A stretch of DNA of 64,000 bases, taken from the NCBI RefSeq assembly GCF_000153725.1, contig NZ_DS022277.1, forward strand, positions 441,470 to 505,469, written 5' to 3'. The notes under the pieces were generated by a model. That model saw nothing but the letters and a program-made list of their open reading frames with translations. It had not been told where the DNA came from and searched no databases. How positions within the stretch are numbered: position 1 is the stretch's first letter; each line of letters opens with the position of its first letter. Position numbers and translations under genes: made by a program. Shown here in pieces: positions 9,399 through 18,336 of this stretch. Source of the stretch: Salipiger bermudensis HTCC2601 (lineage in GTDB: Bacteria > Pseudomonadota > Alphaproteobacteria > Rhodobacterales > Rhodobacteraceae).

Positions 9399-9716
9399 CG
9401 GAATCATCCTTTTTTGAACCAATTAACAATTTTGAGCATACATCCGCCCCAAATTTGCCGCAATCAAAAACCCGCGACGACTTACAATAACTTGATGGAA
9501 CTAAATTAATACAACCTTATCAATATCTTGAAGTGCTCATGCCTATTTTGAAAGCATTCCAGATCAGACACAGTCCGCCCAGTTTTTGCCCCACTTTCCC
9601 TCAATAGGAGAAATTTCGATCGCCACGCCACCCAAGGTGAAATCGGCGTCGGATTCGACCTCACGGGGATCACTGCTTCCCCACTCGTCAGGCTGCGAAC
9701 GAGCCTGCAGCCGCCG
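9399..9716. promoter_or_regulatory. AT-rich promoter region of the small RTX gene
   Basis: This is a 318-bp noncoding stretch between the RTX gene start and the end of the upstream sulfotransferase gene. The portion at about 9420-9560 is markedly AT-rich (runs such as aattaacaatttt and acttacaataac), in sharp contrast with the surrounding GC-rich coding DNA. It presumably holds the promoter of the minus-strand RTX gene. No confident promoter boxes or terminator for the upstream operon could be assigned. Confidence 0.5.
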
Positions 9717-10556
9717 TCAGCGCCAGCCGCTCAGAGACAATCCGGAAATCTCGCGAAAGCGCGCGCTGTCGTCGCCCAAGTCACTCTGCATCCGGACCTT
9801 GAGATCTTCGGAAAAGCCGGGGGGCACACGCGCCTTCTGAAACGCGAGCCCGCCGCGGATTCGGTTGCGCAGATCCCGGCTCATCAGGCCCGCCAAGCGT
9901 CGGCCGAGCGCGCTGCTCGCGAACCGCAGCACGAAACCGGGCACCCGCGAAAGTTCGGCGCTGTCGTTCTGCTTACCGAGATCCTCGATCTGCATCCGCG
10001 ACACGCCGACATGGTCGGTGACCTTGTTCATGACGGCCTGAGGGTCGCGCCGGAGTTCGTCGAAATCGAGAAACAGGAACGCCTCTTTCGGGAAGAACCG
10101 CAGATACTCCTCGACCTGACGCGCGTAGTGGCTCGAGTCGAGGATATGCGCATACTGGCGGCTGTCCTCGAAGCCCTGCAGGTCGCTCTCCAGCCCCTCC
10201 ATGATGAAGCTGTGCCGGAACTGAGATTCCGCTCGGGAGACCGGTTCGCGCACGATGTAGATCAGCTTCACATCCGGGCAGGTCTCGGAGATGCGTTGCG
10301 CGACGCCGGGAAAATCCTTGCATTTCGTGTAATTCGGACTCGCCTCGCCGCGTACGCGATCGGCATGGGTGAACTGGTTGGAATACCAGCCAAGGCCCTT
10401 GCCCCAGTTCTTCTCGGCGACGAAGAAGTCGGTCTCCTTGTCCCGCGACATGTCGATCTCGGGATGCAGGGCGAGATAGCGATAGAGCGTCGTCGTGCCA
10501 CATTTCATGGCACCGATGATGATGAAGTCGGGAAGCAGTTTGGCGTCGGTCGACAA
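9717..10556 (-). CDS. sulfotransferase, third of the locus
   Basis: This is a 279-aa protein of the sulfotransferase-1 (heparan-sulfate N-sulfotransferase-like) type. The 5'-phosphosulfate loop PDFIIIGAMKCGTTTLYRYL is at residues 9-28, and the 3'-phosphate motif is IYIVREPVSRAESQFRHSF (about 98-116). Length and motif spacing fit complete bacterial family members. It begins 25 bp after the stop of the acyltransferase at 10582, and is the last gene of the upstream run (copolymerase, acyltransferase, three glycosyltransferases, acyltransferase, sulfotransferase). It probably adds sulfate to a repeat-unit sugar in the cytoplasm. It resembles the other two sulfotransferases only in the cofactor motifs, suggesting different acceptor sites. 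Confidence 0.86.
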   Translation of the reverse strand: MSTDAKLLPDFIIIGAMKCGTTTLYRYLALHPEIDMSRDKETDFFVAEKNWGKGLGWYSNQFTHADRVRGEASPNYTKCKDFPGVAQRISETCPDVKLIYIVREPVSRAESQFRHSFIMEGLESDLQGFEDSRQYAHILDSSHYARQVEEYLRFFPKEAFLFLDFDELRRDPQAVMNKVTDHVGVSRMQIEDLGKQNDSAELSRVPGFVLRFASSALGRRLAGLMSRDLRNRIRGGLAFQKARVPPGFSEDLKVRMQSDLGDDSARFREISGLSLSGWR

Positions 10557-10581
10557 GAGGCTGTATCTCCCTTCGGTGCCC

Positions 10582-11610
10582 TCAGGCGGCTGCCTGGCGG
10601 GGGGATCGGTTCTTGAAATATTTCATCAGCGGCTTTTCCGCAAAGACGTGCACGAGGGCTCCGGCGACCGTGACGATCACAGTGATCAACGCAAGCATCG
10701 CCAGCGGCGGCAGCACAAGATGCAGCCCGGCGGCGAGCAAACCGACGGCTGCGATGTTCATCACCGGCAAATGCACGAGATAGATGGCGTAGGATGCATC
10801 GCCGATGAACGTCAGCCAGCGTGGCGCCGGCAGCCCGCCCTGCGCCAGCCCGATCACGATCAGCAACGCGCCAAGCCCGTAGCCCAGCGGCTGCAGGCTC
10901 TCGGGGCCCATCACCCCAAGGACGGTTTCCGAGAGGCCGATGCCGAGAAACAGGGCGCACCCGGTCCAGAATGCCAGCAGCGCCGATGACCGCGACAGAT
11001 GCGTATAGGCGTAGGCCGCCACGATCCCGAAGAGGAACAGCAGGTTGTGCGGCTTGAGCAGGAAAGAGAGCGGGAAGCTCATGTCGTGAGACCAAGGCAG
11101 CGCCAGAACGCAGGCCAGCATCCAAGCACCGAACACGATGCGCCCGATGCGGAGGTTTAGGATGATCCCGGAAAAGATGATGTAGAACAGCATCTCGTGC
11201 TGCAGCGTCCAGGCAACCTGCATGATCGGACCGTCCTCGGACGGGATCAGGAGAAGCGACTGGAGGATGGCCAGCGGATCACGTGCATGATCCGGCCCCC
11301 GTCCGGGAGACACGAAATAGATTGCCAGAAGAAAGGCCATCACAAGCCAGTAGATAGGATAGATCCGCACGACCCGCTTGCGCATGAAGACCAGCGCCTT
11401 GCTCGGCTGGCCAAAGTCGCGGCGATGGACCAGCACCATGATGAAGCCGGACAGCACGAAGAAAAACTCCACCCCGGCATAACCGAAGTTGAAGGCCGCG
11501 CCTGCGCCCTCGCCGGCATAGAACTTGCTCGGCAGAAGAAAAACGTTGGCATGAAAGATCGCGACCATCACTGCCGCGACCGCACGCCCGCACTGCAAAC
11601 CAGCTAGCAT
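10582..11610 (-). CDS. membrane acyltransferase, ExoZ-like, without SGNH domain
   Basis: This is a 342-aa acyltransferase-3 family protein with about ten membrane segments. The N-terminal block QCGRAVAAVMVAIFHANVF has the conserved histidine, and FFFVLSGFIM and the RRVVRIYPIYW region are typical of ExoZ-type exopolysaccharide O-acetyltransferases. Unlike the protein at 3599 it lacks a periplasmic SGNH domain. The ATG follows GGGGAG. It is 27 bp downstream of the glycosyltransferase gene at 11638 and 25 bp upstream of the sulfotransferase, so it is cotranscribed. It would acylate (probably acetylate) a sugar of the lipid-linked repeat unit. Confidence 0.86.
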   Translation of the reverse strand: MLAGLQCGRAVAAVMVAIFHANVFLLPSKFYAGEGAGAAFNFGYAGVEFFFVLSGFIMVLVHRRDFGQPSKALVFMRKRVVRIYPIYWLVMAFLLAIYFVSPGRGPDHARDPLAILQSLLLIPSEDGPIMQVAWTLQHEMLFYIIFSGIILNLRIGRIVFGAWMLACVLALPWSHDMSFPLSFLLKPHNLLFLFGIVAAYAYTHLSRSSALLAFWTGCALFLGIGLSETVLGVMGPESLQPLGYGLGALLIVIGLAQGGLPAPRWLTFIGDASYAIYLVHLPVMNIAAVGLLAAGLHLVLPPLAMLALITVIVTVAGALVHVFAEKPLMKYFKNRSPRQAAA

Positions 11611-11637
11611 CTCGTCAACTCCCCACTCGCGCTGTCA

Positions 11638-12531
11638 TCAGCCCTGCACCCCGTAAAGGCTCTTCTCGGGCAGCTTCAGGCAGCCCGCGCAGATCCCGGC
11701 ATGCATGGTTCCCCGCATCAGCCAGAACGTCCGGCGCTCGGGGTTCGCCAGTGCAAAACCGGCGCGAAGAAAGCAGTATCCAGCCTTCACCGAGCTAGAG
11801 CCGAACAGCCCCAAGCGCTGCCGGATGCTGTCGGCGGAGGCTGAGTAGCTCTGTCCGATCCGGAAGCGTCGGCGCAGAAGCCATTTCACCGAAAGCCGCG
11901 CCGCGGGGACATCCTCGCGCACGATGGCGCCGTCGGCGATGGCATACTGTGCCCCGAACTGGCGCAGCCGGAAGAAGAACTCCGTGTCCTCGCCGCCGGA
12001 TTTGCCACGCTCGAGCGCGAAGCGCTCGTCCCGCCACGGCGCGTCACCCCAGCGCAGCAAGGCGTTGCAGGTGTGCCCGGTCTCGATCACCCCGGCGCGC
12101 GGCGCCGCGACCTGCGAATGGAAATCGCCCCGGACGATCCAGTCGGGCGCGTCGTCGTCATAGCGCGCATAGCTCGGACCGAACACCGCGTCGGCCCCGG
12201 TCTCGCGCTGACGCTTGACCAGTTCGACCAGCCAGTCGGGCTCGACCACCTCGTCATCGTCGAGAAAGGCGACCCACTCGGTCGTCGCCGCGTCAAGGCC
12301 GGCATTGCGCGCGATCGAGATGTTGGCACCCGGCTGGTGCACGTAACGCACCGGCAGGCTCATCGCGGCGGCGGTGCCGTCCACCCTCTCCTGTGCCGAC
12401 GGCGTGTCGTCGTTGTCGATGACGACGATGGAGACGGTGCACCCCTCGGGGCGCTGCATCGCCTCAAGCGACTGCAGCGTGGTGGCGATATGGCTGCGCC
12501 GGAAGGTACAGATGGTGATCGTGATGTTCAC
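11638..12531 (-). CDS. family 2 glycosyltransferase
   Basis: From the GTG start this is a 297-aa GT-A glycosyltransferase: ITITICTFRRSHIATTLQSL (nucleotide-sugar binding), VVIDND, the ISIARNAGLD block, and the DXD-type metal motif FLDDDEVVEPDW at about 100-111. Two hydrophobic stretches lie near the C-terminus. The GTG at 12531 overlaps the TGA of the upstream glycosyltransferase gene in a GTGA, which indicates translational coupling and decides the start; the frame is open upstream but only inside the neighbour. It adds one sugar to the undecaprenyl-linked repeat unit. The donor and linkage are unknown. Confidence 0.86.
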   Translation of the reverse strand: MNITITICTFRRSHIATTLQSLEAMQRPEGCTVSIVVIDNDDTPSAQERVDGTAAAMSLPVRYVHQPGANISIARNAGLDAATTEWVAFLDDDEVVEPDWLVELVKRQRETGADAVFGPSYARYDDDAPDWIVRGDFHSQVAAPRAGVIETGHTCNALLRWGDAPWRDERFALERGKSGGEDTEFFFRLRQFGAQYAIADGAIVREDVPAARLSVKWLLRRRFRIGQSYSASADSIRQRLGLFGSSSVKAGYCFLRAGFALANPERRTFWLMRGTMHAGICAGCLKLPEKSLYGVQG

Positions 12532-13553
12532 TTCGCCCCCCTCCCTCTGAGGATCAGCTGCGTCAGAAACCCGGCGCCAAAGCAATTGTGCATGAGAAAT
12601 AGCGCCGGCGCAGCCCAGAGCGCGCAGGCACTGCGGTGTTTCACCGCGAGGCTCACCGCGGTTGCCGCCAGCATGAGCAGGTAGATCACCGGCAGCAGCA
12701 GGATCGGCGGAAACACGACCGAGAGCAGCACCGACAGCAGGTTCACCGCGGTGACCGCCGGCGGGATCAATTGCCGCAGCCGCGGTTTCAGCCGGTGCTT
12801 GAGCACGTTCTGACCGCGCCCGAGCCCGTACCGCCAGTATTGCCTGGCCAGCTTGCGCAGCGAGTCGCGGGCGAGATAGTCGAGGCGGATATCGGCATCG
12901 AGCCAGATCTTGCCCCCGGCCAGCCCGATGCGGTGATCGAGCTCGGCATCCTCGTTGGCGACGAAACCGGTGTCGTAGCCTCCCGTCCTGCGCCAGATGT
13001 CTAGCCTGAACCCGGCGTGATGGCCGTGATCGACATAGCCCGACACGGCCCCGCCGCGATGCCCCGAGCCGCCGGAGCCGAGCTTGGTGTCACTGGCCCA
13101 GGCCACGCCCTTCTGCACGCAGCTCAGGCCAATCGTGTCCATGACCGTCGCCAAGGCCGCCACGTCGCGGGCAAGAAGGCTGTCCGCCACGGCAAGCACA
13201 TAGCCGTCGGGGTAGCGCGAGTGGGCGTCGACCCGCACGAGGATCTCGTGCTGCGGCTCCGCGCAGCGCTCGACCACGAGGTTCACCGCCGCCGATTGCA
13301 GCCGCGCGGGATTGTCGATGAGGACCACGTTGGGGCGGCGCTGCGCGTAGTCGGCGACGATCGCGCGGGTGGAGTCGGTGCTGCCGCCATCGGCGACCAC
13401 GATCTTCACGCCAGCCATCTCCGGCCGATCGCGATGCAGCGCGTCGAGCGTGGCCTCGATATGCGTCGCCTCATTCAGCGTGGGGATCGCGACGAGGATG
13501 GTCGCCGGGTCGGCGCCTGTCCGTGTCGCTGTTGCGTCGAGCATGTCTTCCAT
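12528..13553 (-). CDS. family 2 glycosyltransferase, ExoA-like
   Basis: This is a 341-aa GT2 protein with an N-terminal catalytic domain: TILVAIPTLNEATHIEATL, VVADGGSTDSTRAIV, and a GTD region GFVANEDAELDHRIG in which the ED-H pattern corresponds to the catalytic base region. C-terminal hydrophobic segments (about 265-335) follow. The layout, with VPTLNE, DGGSTD and membrane segments at the end, matches ExoA, which adds a glucose in succinoglycan synthesis. The sugar here is not predictable. The stop overlaps the next gene's GTG by 4 bp, and the start is 9 bp from the stop of the gene at 13563. Confidence 0.85.
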   Translation of the reverse strand: MEDMLDATATRTGADPATILVAIPTLNEATHIEATLDALHRDRPEMAGVKIVVADGGSTDSTRAIVADYAQRRPNVVLIDNPARLQSAAVNLVVERCAEPQHEILVRVDAHSRYPDGYVLAVADSLLARDVAALATVMDTIGLSCVQKGVAWASDTKLGSGGSGHRGGAVSGYVDHGHHAGFRLDIWRRTGGYDTGFVANEDAELDHRIGLAGGKIWLDADIRLDYLARDSLRKLARQYWRYGLGRGQNVLKHRLKPRLRQLIPPAVTAVNLLSVLLSVVFPPILLLPVIYLLMLAATAVSLAVKHRSACALWAAPALFLMHNCFGAGFLTQLILRGRGAK

Positions 13554-13562
13554 CCCTGTCCC

Positions 13563-14738
13563 CTACCCCGCGCGCTCGCGGACGGTGTCGATCACCTCGG
13601 CGATGTCCGTCGGCGACTGCACGAAATCCACGGCCGGCCGGTCGAGCAGCTCTTGGCCGCGGGCCGCGATCTCCTCGCGCGTCAGCCCTGTCAGAAGCGC
13701 GATCAGATCGGCGGCCTCGGGCGCGTCGATCACCCAGCCCAGCCGGTCGTCGGCGACCCGCCGCGCGGTTTCGGTTCCGGCGACGGCGATGCTCGGACAA
13801 CCGGCCCAGCTTGCCTCGTAGATGCGGTTGGGCAGCAGCCAGTCGGAATTGTTGCCCCGCTGCCAGAGATCCTGCGACCAGACCACGTCGACGCCTTCGT
13901 AGATCTCGGGCAGGTCCTGCGGGTATTCGTAGGCGCCGTGGAAAACCATGTTGGGATGCGCCGCGATCACCTCGTCGAAATCCGGAAGAACGTGGCGGTG
14001 CACGACACCATGAATATGGATCTCGACGCCCGGCCCCAAGCGCGCGGCGACCTCGGAGAGCAGCGCCAGACTCGGCGCACAGCGTATGGTCCCGACCCAG
14101 CCAACGCGGAGCGGACGGTCCGCGTCCGGCGCCCCGCGCGAAACCGGGCGCCCGGGCAGCGCAGATCCTGCGGCAAGCTTGTTCTCCCAGAGCGCCCAAG
14201 GCCCGTCATACCCCTGCACGGGCTCGAAGAAATTCCGCATGAAGCCCGGTGAGGAGACCACCAGCATCTGGATGCGCCGGAGCAGGAACTGCTCGGCGGC
14301 GCGCATCGCGTCTGCCTTGCGGCCCTCGCGGCAGAGCGCCCCATTGATGTCGAGGCACTCGTAGATCAGCGGCACGTCCGAGGCGCCCGCCATCGCGCGC
14401 GCCGCCCAGGCAATCGCCAGCATGTCGAGATTGCGCGCGATGATGACATCGGCCCCCTTCAGCATCTCGCGATGCCCGGTCATCTTGACGATGGATCGGG
14501 CCACGACCACCGCGCGCTTCGGCAGGTTCTCGTTGCTGGTCATGAACAGGTGGGTGTTCGGCCAGTCCGGCTCGAAATCCATGTTCATGTTGTCGCGGCG
14601 CATGGTGAAGCTGTGCACGTCGTGCCCGAGTGCGATGAGCGCCCGAATGCGGCGGATCTGCGAGATCTCGCCGACGTCGAAGCCGAACACCACGATCCGG
14701 GCCCCACGCTTGGCTGGCTGGATCTCAGCGGCTTGCAA
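13563..14738 (-). CDS. GT4-type glycosyltransferase, ExoL-like
   Basis: This is a 391-aa GT-B glycosyltransferase-like protein. Its N-terminal Rossmann half starts ARIVVFGFDVGEISQIRRIR, and its C-terminal half has a GWVGTI block and VWSQDLWQRGNNSDWLLPNRIYEAS, comparable to the nucleotide-sugar-binding EX7E region of family GT4. In its general features it resembles ExoL-type enzymes. The start is a TTG at 14738, with AGGAGG 7 bp upstream, and it lies inside the 3' end of the acyltransferase gene (14-bp overlap). It probably extends the lipid-linked repeat unit after ExoY. The donor is unknown. Confidence 0.78.
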   Translation of the reverse strand: MQAAEIQPAKRGARIVVFGFDVGEISQIRRIRALIALGHDVHSFTMRRDNMNMDFEPDWPNTHLFMTSNENLPKRAVVVARSIVKMTGHREMLKGADVIIARNLDMLAIAWAARAMAGASDVPLIYECLDINGALCREGRKADAMRAAEQFLLRRIQMLVVSSPGFMRNFFEPVQGYDGPWALWENKLAAGSALPGRPVSRGAPDADRPLRVGWVGTIRCAPSLALLSEVAARLGPGVEIHIHGVVHRHVLPDFDEVIAAHPNMVFHGAYEYPQDLPEIYEGVDVVWSQDLWQRGNNSDWLLPNRIYEASWAGCPSIAVAGTETARRVADDRLGWVIDAPEAADLIALLTGLTREEIAARGQELLDRPAVDFVQSPTDIAEVIDTVRERAG

Positions 14739-15780
14739 CCTGCTGCCTCCTGTTCCGGTTCAGTAAGAGATTGGACAGCCCGATCTGCAAGGGCCGCTCC
14801 ATGTAGAGATACAGCACGTTGCCAAGCAGCGCCGACAGGCCAAGCACGACGACGACGAAAGCCATGGCCGTTCCAGGCCCGTGCAAGTCGGGCATGGCGA
14901 CCCAGACAACCTGCATCGGCACCACAACAAAGAGATGAAACAGGTAAATCGCGTAGCTGGCATCGCCGAGACGCTCGAGCACGGGAAGCTGTGGCACCCG
15001 CCCCGCAAGCCCCGCCACGCCTGAGACCAGCAGGATGCCCGGACCCCCAAAGCCGATGGTGCGGCTCCAGTAGTCGGTCGGGTCCACCTGCGGACCGAGC
15101 ACGAGGAACGCCACCGCCGCGATCGCGATCAGCAGGCCGTTGCGCAGAACACCTCCTGGGGCGCTTTGCCAGATACGGGCCACCACGACGCCCCCGAGGA
15201 ACTCGAGCAGAAGCGGACTGGTGTAGGTGATCGTGATGGCATCCGCAGGCTTCGCCGCGTACCCAACGGCCACCAGCGCAAACAGCAAACCTGTCAGGAC
15301 GAAGAACCGGGCACTCTTGGCCACGAGCAGCGTGGCCGCGAAGAGAATGTAGAAGAACATCTCGTAGTTGAGAGTCCAACCCGGCACGAGCACCGGCCAG
15401 ATGCGCGCGGGCTCGGTCGCGTTGAAATGCGGCACGAAGGCCAGCGACTTGAGGATATGCGGCGTGCTCAGCTCGACCCAGGCCGAGCCGATCACGACGC
15501 TCACGAGCACGAAGCAGATCGTGGCGATCCAGTAAGGCGGCGCGACCCGGATCAAGCGCCGGACGAGGAAGCCGCCCGGCTCGGTCTCTTTCTTCTGGCT
15601 GATGCTCCACATGATGAAGCCACTGATCACGAAGAACAGATCGACGCCGCCATGTCCAAGCAACAGCACATGATAGAGCGGCTCCGGCAGCTCGGCCTCG
15701 ACACGCTTGCCCGCGTGCAGAGCGACCACCGAAAGCGCCGCAAAGGCGCGCAGGTACTGGATGCCGTAGATCTTGTTCAT
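14725..15780 (-). CDS. membrane acyltransferase, ExoZ-like
   Basis: This is a 351-aa acyltransferase-3 family protein with about ten membrane segments. The opening KIYGIQYLRAFAALSVVALH and the GHGGVDLFFVISGFIMW block are highly characteristic of ExoZ, the succinoglycan O-acetyltransferase. The RLIRVAPPYW motif follows. It starts 57 bp after the copolymerase gene and overlaps the next glycosyltransferase by 14 bp. It is the third acyltransferase of the locus, so several sugars, or several positions, are probably acylated. Confidence 0.88.
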   Translation of the reverse strand: MNKIYGIQYLRAFAALSVVALHAGKRVEAELPEPLYHVLLLGHGGVDLFFVISGFIMWSISQKKETEPGGFLVRRLIRVAPPYWIATICFVLVSVVIGSAWVELSTPHILKSLAFVPHFNATEPARIWPVLVPGWTLNYEMFFYILFAATLLVAKSARFFVLTGLLFALVAVGYAAKPADAITITYTSPLLLEFLGGVVVARIWQSAPGGVLRNGLLIAIAAVAFLVLGPQVDPTDYWSRTIGFGGPGILLVSGVAGLAGRVPQLPVLERLGDASYAIYLFHLFVVVPMQVVWVAMPDLHGPGTAMAFVVVVLGLSALLGNVLYLYMERPLQIGLSNLLLNRNRRQQVASR

Positions 15781-15837
15781 AAACTCTCTACGCTATGCGG
15801 GGCGGGGCCGGTCCGGGGCGTCGGACCGCGACCCCGA

Positions 15838-18135
15838 TCAATAGTATTCGTAGGATCCGTCGCGGTTGTAGGACTTGTAGCGCCGCAGGTTGGCACGGGT
15901 GAAAAGCAGACCCATCAGGTTCTTCCGGCGCAGGCCGGAGTGCTCGAGCGCTGAACTCACCTGCTTGCGGGCCGTCCAGCCCCAGCGCACGACATAAATG
16001 ATCTTGTCGCAGTTCGATGCCAGCATGGGCGTCAGGCTCGCACCGCTCACCGGAGGAAGGTCGACCACCACGTAGTCGAAATACCGGCGCAGGAACCGCA
16101 GCACGTTGGCGATCTCTTCAAGCTCTCTCGGTCCATATTGGATCGTCGAGCCTTCGCGGCTGTTGCCGAACACTGCCAGCCCGGGGAACTCGTCGATACC
16201 CTCGGCGTGAGACAGCCCTTCGGCTGGGTTCTCCATGAGTTTAGTCAAATTGTTGCTCTCGGGCAGCATCTTGCCGAGATAGGAGGTGATCTCGCCGGCG
16301 ATCAGGTCGAGATCGACGATGGCCACCTTGTTGGTGTTCGCGGCGAGATAGGAGGCGAAGTTGAAGGCGGTCGTGGTCTTGCCCTCGTCCCGCACCGTCG
16401 AGGTGAAGCCGATGACCACGCCCTCTGCGCTGTCGCTCTTCCGTTCCATCGCCTCGCGCACCATGATCGCGCGCATCGTCGTCGCGGTGACGGAACGGGG
16501 ATTGTCCATCGCAAAGCGCAAACGCTTGGCATTCGAGGGCAGCATCCGCCAGCGCGGGCTTCGATCGGGCGGCGTGAGCCAGCCACCGCCGCGTGCCTCC
16601 TTGCGCTCGGTCGTGAAGTTCGGGACCACACCGATGAACGGCAGGTTGAAGCGCTTCGAGAGGCTGCCCTGCGACCGAAAGCTGTTGTCCAGCGCCTCGA
16701 TCGCGAGCACCACACCGATCGACAGCAGGAGACCCGCGAAGGCGGCAAGCACCACGATCCGCTTCGAGCGCGGTCCGGACTTCGTGTCCGGCGGCACCGC
16801 CCAGGCGATGACGCGCGCGGGGGTCGCGTCGAAGGTCAGAAGCTGCGAGGTGCTGTTGTACTGCTCGAGCATCCGCTCATAGAGTTCTCGCTTGGCCTCG
16901 GCCTCGCGCTCGAGGCTGCGCAGCGCAACGGTCTTTTCCATCACACTGCTGTAATCGGCATTCATCTCGCCGATCATCTCGCGCGTTGCCGAGAGCTGCC
17001 CGGCCAGCGCCCGCTCGCGCGCGCGCAGCTGTTCGAGGATCGAGCGGTACTCCTGGACGATCAGCGTGCGGGTCTGCTCCATCGCGCGGCGGGTGTTCAC
17101 CACGACCGGCGCGGATTCGTCATAAGTGAGAAGCGCCTCCTGCTCGGCCTGCAAAAGCTCGGCATAGCGCGCCTCGAACTCGGTGACCGCTTCGGTGCGT
17201 TCTTCCGGCGCCAGCTGGATCGCTTCGATCTCGCCGCTCTCGATCTGGTCCTCGAGCTGGTCGGCCTGAACCTTCGCCGTCACCGCCTGCCCCTGCAGCT
17301 CGACAAGCTGTTCGTTCGCGGCGTTGAGTGCGATCTCGATCGGAAGGAACTCGCCCTCCGGCACCATGAGCTGGTTCTCGCGGCGATAGGACGCCACTGC
17401 ACGCTCGGAGGCCTGAACGCCCGCTGCAAGTTCCTCGATCCGGGATGACAGCCAGACCTGCGTACGCTCGACATTGGCCGTCTGCTGACGGCTCGACAGC
17501 CGAAGATACTCACGCATCAGGGCATTCACCGCCCTGGGCGCCATCTCGATGCTCTGCGAGGTGTAGCGAACGTCGATGACGAAGCTCTCGCCCGAGCGTT
17601 CGACCGCAAGCCCCTGAACGAAATTCCGCCGCGCGATCTCGAGCAGGCGTTCCTGCTGCATGTCTTCGGGAAGCATCGCCACGGTCGCATCGCCATCGCC
17701 GTCGTCGCCAATGCGGAACACGCCCTTGATCCATCCCAGGAGCGCCGACGGCTCAGAGGCCCTTGGTTCCCCGAGTCCCAGCTCGCGCACCGTCGCGGCG
17801 GTGACCTCGCGCGAGCCCAGAACGCGCAGTTCGCTGTCCACGGTCAGGGCGTCCGACAGCAGCAGACCGGGCGCGATATCGCTATCGCCATCCGGTGACT
17901 GCCCGACGCGCGGATCGATCAGGATCGCGCCGTTCGCGGTGTAGGTCGGGCTGGCGTTCGAGACCATGATCAGGGCAAGGACGACCGCCGAAGCGACACC
18001 GACCACCAGGACAGCCCAGTGGCGGCGAAAGCGCATCATCAGATCGCGCAGTGTCTCCCCGACATCGACGGAGGGGAACAGCTGATCACGGTCTGTCTTG
18101 TGCGACATCAGGTCCGTGTCACGGTCCATATTCAT
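15838..18135 (-). CDS. exoP: ExoP-like polysaccharide copolymerase with tyrosine-kinase domain
   Basis: This is a 765-aa inner-membrane protein with a Wzz-type N-terminal domain (membrane segment about 35-55) and a long periplasmic alpha-helical/coiled-coil part (about 190-470). A second membrane segment lies near 500, and a cytoplasmic BY-kinase domain follows with Walker A at about 575-588 (TSTVRDEGKTTTA) and Walker A' KVAIVDLDL. The tail has five tyrosines in the last thirteen residues (Tyr753, 756, 762, 764, 765), the usual autophosphorylation cluster. It controls chain length and coordinates polymerase and export protein. The ATG at 18135 has AGGG 8 bp upstream; a frame continues 26 codons further without a ribosome site. 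It heads the minus-strand block that continues through 9717. Confidence 0.92.
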   Translation of the reverse strand: MNMDRDTDLMSHKTDRDQLFPSVDVGETLRDLMMRFRRHWAVLVVGVASAVVLALIMVSNASPTYTANGAILIDPRVGQSPDGDSDIAPGLLLSDALTVDSELRVLGSREVTAATVRELGLGEPRASEPSALLGWIKGVFRIGDDGDGDATVAMLPEDMQQERLLEIARRNFVQGLAVERSGESFVIDVRYTSQSIEMAPRAVNALMREYLRLSSRQQTANVERTQVWLSSRIEELAAGVQASERAVASYRRENQLMVPEGEFLPIEIALNAANEQLVELQGQAVTAKVQADQLEDQIESGEIEAIQLAPEERTEAVTEFEARYAELLQAEQEALLTYDESAPVVVNTRRAMEQTRTLIVQEYRSILEQLRARERALAGQLSATREMIGEMNADYSSVMEKTVALRSLEREAEAKRELYERMLEQYNSTSQLLTFDATPARVIAWAVPPDTKSGPRSKRIVVLAAFAGLLLSIGVVLAIEALDNSFRSQGSLSKRFNLPFIGVVPNFTTERKEARGGGWLTPPDRSPRWRMLPSNAKRLRFAMDNPRSVTATTMRAIMVREAMERKSDSAEGVVIGFTSTVRDEGKTTTAFNFASYLAANTNKVAIVDLDLIAGEITSYLGKMLPESNNLTKLMENPAEGLSHAEGIDEFPGLAVFGNSREGSTIQYGPRELEEIANVLRFLRRYFDYVVVDLPPVSGASLTPMLASNCDKIIYVVRWGWTARKQVSSALEHSGLRRKNLMGLLFTRANLRRYKSYNRDGSYEYY

Positions 18136-18336
18136 TCGGCTTGCCCTGTCGCATTCACAATAACTCTTCCAAAAGTTGCGGCACCGAAGAGCACCCTCAC
18201 CAAAAGAGGGCAACTTTTTTACCGCACCGCAGCATTCTTGATAACCGACGCCAGTAACAAGCCCAAGGCCTTGGCCGTCAATCGTTAAATACAGATCAGT
18301 GTGTCGCCATTTTGCCGACGGTCTGACAAATGGGCC

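Noticed and set aside
16138-17448. Long plus-strand frame antisense to the ExoP gene
   Set aside because: The composition is His/Arg/Leu-rich without motifs, while the minus strand encodes a complete copolymerase/kinase.
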